From: Microbacterium sp. Clip185
GTDB taxonomy: Bacteria; Actinomycetota; Actinomycetes; Actinomycetales; Microbacteriaceae
Direction of reading: 5' to 3'
DNA length: 64,000 nt
Assembly: GCF_028743715.1 (NCBI RefSeq)
Contig: NZ_CP117996.1
Span: 248,001 to 312,000 of the forward strand
Numbering within the stretch: position 1 is the stretch's first letter; the number at the start of each line of letters is the position of its first letter. Positions 8,379-15,323 of this stretch are shown piece by piece. The position numbers and the translations under genes are program-made. The notes under the pieces were generated by a model. It did not search any database, was not told the origin of the DNA, and was given only the letters and a program-made list of their open reading frames with translations.

Positions 8379-9359
8379 GTGCGCACTTCATTCAAGGCCC
8401 TCGCGGCCGTGGCCGTCGCAGCGGCCCTCGTCCTGACCGGATGCTCGTCGGGCGGCTCAGGGGGCGGCGGTGACGACACCTTCAAGGTCATCGCCTTCAC
8501 CTCCGGCAACCAGACGCCGGTGGGTGCCTGGTGGGTCAAGGCAGTGCAGGACAAGGCCGACGAACTCGGCTGGGACCTCACGGTGATCCAGGGCGACTTC
8601 GACTTCCAGAAGATGAACCCCGCGGTCGAGAGCGCCATCGGGCAGGGCGCCGACGCGATCTTCGACGGCTACACCGACGTCGCTTCGATCGGCTCGATCG
8701 TCACCGCCGCCAAGGACGCGAACATCCCGATCTTCGCGATCGACTCCGCGACCGAGGAGAACGATGCGTTCGCGATCAACGTCACCGCAGATCAGCAGGG
8801 CATCGTCGATCAGACCGTCGGGGCGTTGGATGAGGCGCTCGGGGGCCTGAAGGGCAAGAACATCATGGTGATCGGGCACGACCCGCACCCCGGCATCCGG
8901 CTGCGCGCCAGCCTCGCCGAGAAGGCGCTGACCGCGGCGGGCGCGAACATCGCCGGCGGCGACATCCAGAAGGTCGCCTCTCCCGCGACGGGACGCACTG
9001 AGGCGTTGTCGCTCGTTGCGGACTACCTGTCCGCCAACCCCGGAGGCCTCGACGGCGTCTGGGTCGGTTGGGACGACGCGGCGCTCGGCGCCGCCCAGGC
9101 CGTCAGCGAGGCGGGCTCGAAGGCAAAGGTCACCGGCGTCGACGCCACGAGCGAGGCGATCGCCGCGATCAAGGCCGGCGGACCCTTCCTCGCGACCATC
9201 GAGCAGCCCTGGCCCAGCATCCTCGACACGGTCGTGGGCGATATCGAGGCCTACCGCAAGGACGGCACGCTGCCCTCCTCCCGCTTCGACGCGGTAGCGA
9301 CGACCCTCGTCACCGTCGACAACGCGGACAGCATCACCCCCTCCGACAAGCTCGGTTGA
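8379..9359 (+). CDS. Sugar-binding lipoprotein of the ribose-type importer
   Basis: This 326-residue protein begins with a signal peptide ending in the lipobox LTGC (lipidated Cys22), followed by a Ser/Gly linker. The rest is a periplasmic-binding-protein type 1 fold, as in ribose and galactose binders, with the inter-domain stretch VWVGWDDAALGAAQAV. A GTG start was chosen because AAGGAG lies 7 bases before it. It is separated by 80 bases from the permease, and a hairpin follows its stop. Both fit higher expression of the binding protein than of the membrane parts. The ligand is unknown. Confidence 0.92.
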   Translation: MRTSFKALAAVAVAAALVLTGCSSGGSGGGGDDTFKVIAFTSGNQTPVGAWWVKAVQDKADELGWDLTVIQGDFDFQKMNPAVESAIGQGADAIFDGYTDVASIGSIVTAAKDANIPIFAIDSATEENDAFAINVTADQQGIVDQTVGALDEALGGLKGKNIMVIGHDPHPGIRLRASLAEKALTAAGANIAGGDIQKVASPATGRTEALSLVADYLSANPGGLDGVWVGWDDAALGAAQAVSEAGSKAKVTGVDATSEAIAAIKAGGPFLATIEQPWPSILDTVVGDIEAYRKDGTLPSSRFDAVATTLVTVDNADSITPSDKLG

Positions 9360-9365
9360 CCCTTC

Positions 9366-9394
9366 GGGGCGGGGTGCTGCGTGCACCCCGCCCC
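9366..9394 (+). terminator. Stem-loop after the sugar-binding protein gene
   Basis: GGGGCGGGGTGC and GCACCCCGCCCC form a perfect 12-bp stem with a 5-base loop, six bases after the stop codon. There is no T-tract. It may be a partial terminator or may protect the 3' end of the binding-protein message; the following SDR gene starts only 26 bases later. Confidence 0.65.
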
Positions 9395-9420
9395 ACCCCA
9401 GACATGGATGGAGGTCGCAC

Positions 9421-10203
9421 ATGCGACTGCAATCGAAGACCGCTCTGATCACCGGCGGCAGCAGCGGCATCGGCCGCGCGACCGTCGAGAAGTTCCTCCG
9501 CGAGGGCGCGAAGGTCATGATCGCCGACGTCGACCTGGCCCGCGCCGACCAGGTGGTGACGGAGCTCGAGGGCCTCGGCTTCACGGACTCGGTCGCGGCC
9601 GTGCGCACCAATGTGTCCCGCTTCGAGGATGTGGAGGCCGCCGTCGCCCGCACCGTCGAGGTGTTCGGCTCGCTCGACGTGATCTTCAACAACGCGGGCA
9701 TCGCGGGCGGCAAGCCGCTGCTCGAGCACGACCCCGAGGTGGACTACGCGCCCATGATCCGGGTCGACCAGGACGGCGTCTACTACGGCATCCTCGCGGC
9801 CGGCCGGCAGTTCCGGAAGCAGGGGACGGGCGGCGTCATCATCAGCACCTCGTCGATCTACGGCCAGCAGGCGGCGGAGCTCTCGTTCTCCTACAGCGCC
9901 GCGAAGGCCGCCGTTATCTCTTTCACCCGTTCCGCGGCCTACGAACTCGCCGAGTACGGCATCCGGGCCGTCGCGATCACCCCGGGGCGGGTGGGCACGC
10001 CCATCATCAATCAGTTCAGCGACGAGCTGCGGGCGACCTTCGCCGCCGAGCAGCTGCGCAACACCCTCACGGCCCCGGAGGAGATCGCGGACGTGGTTGC
10101 GTTCCTCGCCTCGGATGAGGCGAACGCGATCAACGGCACCGTGGTGAGCGTCGACGACGGCTACTCGGTGTTCAAGCAGCGGCTCGATCTGCCGGTGTTC
10201 TGA
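9421..10203 (+). CDS. Short-chain dehydrogenase/reductase (SDR)
   Basis: This classical SDR of 260 residues oxidises or reduces a hydroxyl/keto group with NAD(P). It shows the cofactor motif TGGSSGIG (residues 11-18), NNAG at 90-93 and the catalytic Ser-Tyr-Lys set with Tyr158 and Lys162 in YSAAK. The start has GGAGG six bases upstream. It is co-directional with the importer and transketolase, so a sugar or sugar alcohol substrate is likely. Family assignment is firm, the substrate is not. Confidence 0.88.
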   Translation: MRLQSKTALITGGSSGIGRATVEKFLREGAKVMIADVDLARADQVVTELEGLGFTDSVAAVRTNVSRFEDVEAAVARTVEVFGSLDVIFNNAGIAGGKPLLEHDPEVDYAPMIRVDQDGVYYGILAAGRQFRKQGTGGVIISTSSIYGQQAAELSFSYSAAKAAVISFTRSAAYELAEYGIRAVAITPGRVGTPIINQFSDELRATFAAEQLRNTLTAPEEIADVVAFLASDEANAINGTVVSVDDGYSVFKQRLDLPVF

Positions 10204-10211
10204 GGCACGTC

Positions 10212-11108
10212 ATGGACCTGGATCTCGCGTGCCACCTCTCGGCGATCACGCCCGAGCTGGCGCCGGCGCAGCTGGTGCCGGTGCTGCACGACCTGCGGGA
10301 GATGGGCTACCGTCGCGCCGTGCTTCCGCCGTTGGATGCCGCCTCGACCGATGCCGACGCTCTCGCGGATGCGTTCGTGCGCACCGGGATGCTACCGATC
10401 GCCATGTGCGGCCAGGCCCCGGACGCGGACGTCTCCTCGCCCGACGCCGACGTGCGTCGGGCGGGGGTCGAGCTGCTGCGCGAGAGTGTGCGGTTCGCAG
10501 AGCGGCTGGGCGCAGACCAGCTGAACGGGGTGCCGTACGGGCTCTTCGGGCGGCCGTCCGAACGGGTCGACCCGGCACTTCTCCTCGAGAGCGCCCGTGC
10601 GGTGGGGCAGGTCGCCGACGAGGCGGCCGAACGCGGCATCCAGATGACCTTCGAGGTGCTGAATCGCTACGAGGAGGCCGCGATCAACACGGCCGCCCAG
10701 GCGATGGACTACGTCGCCGCGAGCGGATCCGCCCACCTCGGCGTGCACCTGGACAGCTTCCACATGGCGATCGAGGAAGCGGATGCCGTGCAGGCCATCC
10801 GCACCGCGATGCCGCGCCTGCGCTACCTTGAGCTCGGCCAGTCCGGTCGAGGTCCGCTGGAGAGCGGCGCGGTGGATGTTCCCACGCTCGTGCGGGAAGC
10901 GCTGGATGCGGGCTATCGCGGCCGGTGGGGGGTGGAGGCGTTCTCGCGACCGCTCGCCGGCGGCGCCGCCGACGCGCTCTCGATCTGGCGCACGCCCTAC
11001 GCCGACGGCCTTGCTCTCGCCCGAGACGCGATCGGCGTCATCCGCCGTGGGTGGGCGGAGAGCATCCCCGGCCGCAGGTCCCATCGTCTGGCCCGCGCGA
11101 CAGGCTGA
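10212..11108 (+). CDS. Sugar isomerase/epimerase-like TIM-barrel protein
   Basis: This 298-residue protein has the xylose-isomerase-like TIM-barrel fold of tagatose/psicose 3-epimerases and related enzymes. The metal-ligand strands are visible: Glu148 in FEVLNRYE, Asp181 in VHLDSFHM and Glu242 in VEAFSR. The third strand, normally HxSxxDRG with a ligand histidine, reads ELGQSGRG, so Glu207 takes the place of the histidine. That change makes the reaction uncertain. It lies 8 bases after the SDR and probably interconverts ketoses or keto-acids of the same pathway. Confidence 0.8.
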   Translation: MDLDLACHLSAITPELAPAQLVPVLHDLREMGYRRAVLPPLDAASTDADALADAFVRTGMLPIAMCGQAPDADVSSPDADVRRAGVELLRESVRFAERLGADQLNGVPYGLFGRPSERVDPALLLESARAVGQVADEAAERGIQMTFEVLNRYEEAAINTAAQAMDYVAASGSAHLGVHLDSFHMAIEEADAVQAIRTAMPRLRYLELGQSGRGPLESGAVDVPTLVREALDAGYRGRWGVEAFSRPLAGGAADALSIWRTPYADGLALARDAIGVIRRGWAESIPGRRSHRLARATG

Positions 11109-11200
11109 ATCGCGCATCCGACTCCCATTGCGCGCGGGCCCCGCGTCGCTCAGGATGTATTCATACGTATAGGGCAGAGAAGCCCGGAAAGGTGACGACG

Positions 11201-12688
11201 ATGTCGACCGCAACGCAGGACACCGCCACCCTGATCGATCCCCACGTTTTCGAGGGACGCATCTACATCGACGGTGAGTGGGTCGAAGGCGGGGGAGGAT
11301 CCATCGCCTCCATCGAGCCGGCCACCGGCGAGACGCTCGTACAGGTCGGGATGGCGGATGCCGCGGATGTCGCGCGCGCCGCCGCATCCGCCGCACGCGC
11401 GCAGCAGGAGTGGGCGGCCACGCCGCATCCGGCTCGCGCGGCCGTGCTGCGCAAGGCCGCGCAGCTATGGGAGCAGCACGCGGAAGAGATCATGGGGTGG
11501 AACATCCGCGAGGTCGGAGCCATCCCGCCGCTCGCAGGTTTCGCCCTGCACGTCACCGCGGCCGAGTGCTACGAGGCGTCGTCTCTGCCCTCGGCGCCGC
11601 TGGGCACCATCCTCTCCAGCGAGGAGCCGCGCCTCTCGCTCGCCCAGCAGATCCCCGTGGGCGTCGTGGGCGTCATCTCGCCCTTCAACGTGCCGCTCAT
11701 CCTCGGCATCCGCGCCGTTGCGCCGGCCCTGGCGCTCGGCAACGCCGTGCTGCTCAAGCCCGATCCCCGCACGGTCGTGACCGGCGGTGTCTCAATGGTG
11801 CGCATCTTCGAAGAGGCGGGCCTGCCCAGGGGCATCCTGCAGCTGGTCCCCGGCGGTGCCGATGTCGGCGAGGCGATGGTCGCGGATCCGCACGTGCGGG
11901 TCGTGGCCTTCACGGGGTCGACCCGCGCGGGCCGCGCCGTGGGCGAGCTCGCCGGGCGCCACCTCACCCGCGCGCATCTCGAGCTCGGCGGCAACTCCGC
12001 CTTCCTCGTGCGCGAGGACGCCGACGTCGACCAGGCGGTCAACCTGGCCACATGGGGCGCCTTCCTGCACCAGGGGCAGATCTGCATGACGGTCGGCCGC
12101 CACATCGTGCACGAGTCGCTCTTCGACGAGTACGTCGCCAAGCTCGCCGCGAAGGCCGACTCGATGGTCGTCGGCGACCCGGCCGCCGGACAGGTGCATC
12201 TGGGTCCGCTCATCGACGAGACGCAACGCGACCGCGTGCACGCGCTCGTGCAGGACGCCGTCGCCTCCGGCGCCCGGCTCGCGGCCGGCGGCACGTACGA
12301 CCGGCTGTTCTACCGCCCGACCGTGTTGGCGAACCCCCCGAAGGATGCGGCCGCGTACTGCGACGAGGTCTTCGGCCCCGTCGCCTCGGTGGTCTCGTTC
12401 GCGACCGACGACGAGGCCGTCGAGCTCGCCGCTGCGACCGAGTACGGGCTGTCGCTGGGCATCGTGAGCCGCGACGCGATGAAGGCGTACGACCTGGCGA
12501 AGCGCATCCCGACCGGCATCGTGCACATCAACGACCAGACGGTCAACGACGAGGCCAACGCGCCCTTCGGCGGCGTCGGCGCCTCCGGTACCGGCTCCCG
12601 CCACGGCGGTGCACAGGCGAACATCGACGCCTTCACCGAAACCCGCTGGATCACGATGCGCCGCGAACCGGGACAGTACCCGCTCTGA
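11201..12688 (+). CDS. Aldehyde dehydrogenase, benzaldehyde/vanillin-type
   Basis: This 495-residue aldehyde dehydrogenase has Asn163 (SPFNVP), Glu261 (LELGGNS) and the nucleophile Cys295 (QICMTVGRH). The GQICMT-GRHIVH pattern and the overall look match benzaldehyde, salicylaldehyde and vanillin dehydrogenases. The ATG is 8 bases after GGAAAGG. A 92-base gap with AT-rich sequence (around 11155-11171) separates it from the sugar epimerase, so it may have its own promoter. It could serve either the sugar operon or, more likely from its type, aromatic aldehyde oxidation with the P450 cassette that converges on it. Confidence 0.85.
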   Translation: MSTATQDTATLIDPHVFEGRIYIDGEWVEGGGGSIASIEPATGETLVQVGMADAADVARAAASAARAQQEWAATPHPARAAVLRKAAQLWEQHAEEIMGWNIREVGAIPPLAGFALHVTAAECYEASSLPSAPLGTILSSEEPRLSLAQQIPVGVVGVISPFNVPLILGIRAVAPALALGNAVLLKPDPRTVVTGGVSMVRIFEEAGLPRGILQLVPGGADVGEAMVADPHVRVVAFTGSTRAGRAVGELAGRHLTRAHLELGGNSAFLVREDADVDQAVNLATWGAFLHQGQICMTVGRHIVHESLFDEYVAKLAAKADSMVVGDPAAGQVHLGPLIDETQRDRVHALVQDAVASGARLAAGGTYDRLFYRPTVLANPPKDAAAYCDEVFGPVASVVSFATDDEAVELAAATEYGLSLGIVSRDAMKAYDLAKRIPTGIVHINDQTVNDEANAPFGGVGASGTGSRHGGAQANIDAFTETRWITMRREPGQYPL

Positions 12689-12693
12689 CGCAC

Positions 12694-12735
12694 ACGGATG
12701 CGGGCGGCCCCTTCGCGGGGGCCGCCCGCATCCGT
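12694..12735. terminator. Bidirectional 18-bp stem-loop between convergent genes
   Basis: ACGGATGCGGGCGGCCCC pairs perfectly with GGGGCCGCCCGCATCCGT across a 6-base loop, between the stops of the aldehyde dehydrogenase (+) and the P450 (-). The position fits a shared terminator. Its stem core CGGATGCGGGCGG is repeated in the hairpin at 17580. Confidence 0.8.
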
Positions 12736-12738
12736 TTG

Positions 12739-13926
12739 TCAAGCGGGGGTGACGCGAACCGGGAGGTGCGCGAACCCGCGTCCGGCGTTGTTGAGCGCGC
12801 GTTCGGGTGTGCCGTCGAACTCGAAGCGGGCCACGCGGGGGATCAGAGCGCGCAGCACGGCATGACCCTCGAGCCTGGCCAGGTTCTGACCCGCGCACGC
12901 GTGGTTGCCGAAGCTGAAGGCCAGATGGTCGACCGCGTTGCGTGCGATGTCGAAGCGCGCCGGCTCGGCGAAGTGTCGCGCGTCGCGGTTTGCTCCGCCG
13001 TAGCTGATCAGAACACGCGCACCCTCGGGGATGGTGACGCCGTCCACATCCACTTCCCGGGTCGCGACCCGGGTGAAGTACTGGATCGGGCTTTCGACAC
13101 GGATGACCTCGTTGAAGGCGCTGGCGACGAGCGACGGTGCGGCCCGCAGTGCATCCCACTGCTCCGGCTCGCGGGCGAACAGCCAGACGGCGCTGGCGAT
13201 CGCATTGATCGTGGTGTCGAAAGCGGCGACGACGTATCCCGCCAGCAGTCCCACGGCGGCTTCGCGGGGGAGGTGCCCGGCCCGATGCACATCGAGGAGG
13301 TGGCGTCCGAAGCTCCCGGGCGTGAGATCGTCCTGATCGATCGCCTGATTGAGGTATTCGAAGAGTTCGCCCACCACCGGCCACGACGAGCGGTTGCGTT
13401 CGTTGTCGGGTCCGATGGTTTCGAACCATGCCGTCGCCATCGGAATGAGGCGTTCGCGGCGCGAGGGGGGCCAGCCGATCAGATCCATGATCACGTTGAT
13501 CGGGAGGTCATGAGCGAGGTCGGCCACCGCGTCGAAGCGGCCCCGCGAGACGAGCTCGTCGACGAGTTCTTCGGCGCGCACGTCGATCGTCGCCTGCAGA
13601 GGTCGAAGCGCGCGCGTCGAGAGGTTCTCGGTGAAGATCGCGCGCTGCTCCGTCTGCGTCGGTGGGTCCTGGCAGATCAGCGCGGCGGACCACGCGTGAT
13701 TGAACTGCTCCGTCATGCCCACGCCCTGCGCGGAGGAGAAGCTCTCCCAGTCGCCGAGCACCCGGCGCGCCGGCTCGTAGCGGCAGATGAGCCACATATC
13801 GAGCCGGGAGAGGTAGACCGCCGGCGCCTGTTCGCGCAGGCGGTCGAGCGTCGAGTACGGATCGCTGAGCACCTCGTCGGTGAACAGGTCGACGTCGCTC
13901 TCGGGTCGGGTGGTGGTCGTGGTCAT
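12739..13926 (-). CDS. Cytochrome P450, CYP199-like
   Basis: This 395-residue soluble P450 has the heme loop FSFGNHAC with ligand Cys344, the I-helix oxygen-activating stretch AAFDTT (Asp237, Thr238) and ExxR at Glu273-Arg276. From memory, the C-terminal part (ANRDARHF...HACAGQNLARLE...LNNAGRGF...LPVRVTPA) is close to CYP199A enzymes, which hydroxylate or O-demethylate para-substituted benzoates. The ATG overlaps the reductase stop and has GAAGGAG upstream. With the neighbouring reductase and ferredoxin it forms a three-part monooxygenase. A product such as 4-hydroxybenzoate would feed pobA in this window; the substrate is inference. Confidence 0.85.
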   Translation of the reverse strand: MTTTTTRPESDVDLFTDEVLSDPYSTLDRLREQAPAVYLSRLDMWLICRYEPARRVLGDWESFSSAQGVGMTEQFNHAWSAALICQDPPTQTEQRAIFTENLSTRALRPLQATIDVRAEELVDELVSRGRFDAVADLAHDLPINVIMDLIGWPPSRRERLIPMATAWFETIGPDNERNRSSWPVVGELFEYLNQAIDQDDLTPGSFGRHLLDVHRAGHLPREAAVGLLAGYVVAAFDTTINAIASAVWLFAREPEQWDALRAAPSLVASAFNEVIRVESPIQYFTRVATREVDVDGVTIPEGARVLISYGGANRDARHFAEPARFDIARNAVDHLAFSFGNHACAGQNLARLEGHAVLRALIPRVARFEFDGTPERALNNAGRGFAHLPVRVTPA

Positions 13927-15062
13927 GGCATCTCCTTCGATGCGTCGGTGGTGGGTGATTCGGTGCGGGCGAGCGCGCGAAGGCGGGGGACGGGCATCCG
14001 GTGGTTCACCGAGACGGCACTGCCGGCCTCTCGTCCTCTCCAATGGAGCACTGCGGAGCGTTCATTCCAATCGCCGGCGACGACGGACGGAGACTCGTCG
14101 CCCGGTGACGCACCGGCGATCTTGAGCTTCAGTCCGAAGGCCTCCGTCCACAGGTAACGCTCGGGGACATGGACCTCGTCGGGTTCGAGCCCCAGAAGCC
14201 AGCGGCCCGCGTTCCGTCCGGCGGTGCGTCCCTGCTCGATCGCTGCCTGCCAGTGGGGCGTGCGCGGTCCCCCGCCGACCACCACGGCGTCTCCGGCTCC
14301 CCACATCCGCTCGCTCGCGCGCAGAGAGGCATCGACGTTGAGCGGAGCACCGTCCTGGACGCACCAACGCGTGTTCGGCTCGTCTCCGATCGCAGAGACG
14401 AGCAGTGACGGGCGGAACGTGTCGCCGCCCGCCGTCACCACAGCCGCGCCTTCGTGCTCGAACACCCCCAGACCCGGGTGGACGACCAGCCGAGCCCCGT
14501 GTTCCTCGGCGGCGCGACAGATCGCGTCCGAGAGGAAGAGGCCGAGCGCCTCTCGCAGTGGCGGGCGCCGCGCGGCGAGCAGGACCGCGTGACCGAGCAT
14601 CGCGATCGACGAGGCCACCTCTGCGGCCAGCAGCCCTCCCCCGACGACGGCCACCTGTTCAGCTGTTCTCAATGCCGAGGAAAGGCGATGAACGTCTTCG
14701 CGGTCGCGCACGGTGTGCTCGCCGGAAACGCCGAACGCGCGGGCGCGTGCACCGGTCGCCACCACGAGCGCGTCGAACGGGACACATTCGCCGTCGTCGA
14801 GCTCCACCCTTCGCGCGTCGCTGTGCAGCGCGGCGACGCGTCGTCCGCGCCGCATCCGAACATCCGGAGGGTCGGGCACTCCGATGTCGTCCAGGGACTC
14901 GGCCCCCGTCAGCACGCCCTTCGACAGCGGTGGGCGCAAGTAGGCGCTCGGCTCGGGATCGACGAGGGTTATGGCACCTTCCCACCCGACGTCGCGCGCC
15001 GCCTGAGCCGCCGTCGCGCCGGCGATCGATGCGCCGAGGACGACAAGGCCCGCCGCGCTCAT
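13923..15062 (-). CDS. FAD-dependent ferredoxin reductase
   Basis: This 379-residue flavoprotein belongs to the putidaredoxin/rubredoxin reductase family. The FAD-binding Rossmann motif is VVLGASIAGA (residues 7-16), ATGAR near 102-106 is the second FAD contact, GGGLLAAE at 141-148 binds NAD(P)H, and GAGDAV near residue 257 closes the FAD site. It would pass electrons from NAD(P)H to the ferredoxin encoded just upstream for the P450. It overlaps both neighbours by four bases, so the three proteins are translationally coupled. Confidence 0.9.
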   Translation of the reverse strand: MSAAGLVVLGASIAGATAAQAARDVGWEGAITLVDPEPSAYLRPPLSKGVLTGAESLDDIGVPDPPDVRMRRGRRVAALHSDARRVELDDGECVPFDALVVATGARARAFGVSGEHTVRDREDVHRLSSALRTAEQVAVVGGGLLAAEVASSIAMLGHAVLLAARRPPLREALGLFLSDAICRAAEEHGARLVVHPGLGVFEHEGAAVVTAGGDTFRPSLLVSAIGDEPNTRWCVQDGAPLNVDASLRASERMWGAGDAVVVGGGPRTPHWQAAIEQGRTAGRNAGRWLLGLEPDEVHVPERYLWTEAFGLKLKIAGASPGDESPSVVAGDWNERSAVLHWRGREAGSAVSVNHRMPVPRLRALARTESPTTDASKEMP

Positions 15063-15250
15063 GCCTGCAGGCGGAGGGCCGCGACGGGACAGCTGCGGAC
15101 CGCGGCATCCGCTACGGCGCGCCGAGGCTCGTCGACCGTGTCAACGAGTACCTGGACGACGCCATCGTCGTCGAGTCGGAGCAGCTCGGGTGCTGCCTGC
15201 TCGCAGAACCCGAAGCCGTCGCACCGGTCGTAATCCACTGTGATCCTCAT
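15059..15250 (-). CDS. [3Fe-4S]-type ferredoxin
   Basis: This 63-residue ferredoxin has CDGFGFC (Cys10, Cys16) and a distal SCPVAAL with a third cysteine, the pattern of single-cluster [3Fe-4S] ferredoxins that serve actinobacterial P450s. The usual fourth cysteine position of a [4Fe-4S] protein is glycine. The ATG follows GGAGGGAGAG. It is the first gene of the ferredoxin/reductase/P450 unit. CYP199A enzymes of Rhodopseudomonas use a [2Fe-2S] partner, so the redox chain here differs. Confidence 0.9.
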   Translation of the reverse strand: MRITVDYDRCDGFGFCEQAAPELLRLDDDGVVQVLVDTVDEPRRAVADAAVRSCPVAALRLQA

Positions 15251-15323
15251 GAGAGCTCTCCCTCCGACGCCACCGTCGTCGGGCCAGTCTCGGATCAGCG
15301 AGCCTGAGCGCACATCCGGGTGA

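Noticed and set aside
11278-14157. A 959-codon open frame
   Set aside because: It runs out of frame through the aldehyde dehydrogenase and antisense through the P450. Its translation is Arg-rich low-complexity, typical of shadow frames in GC-rich DNA.
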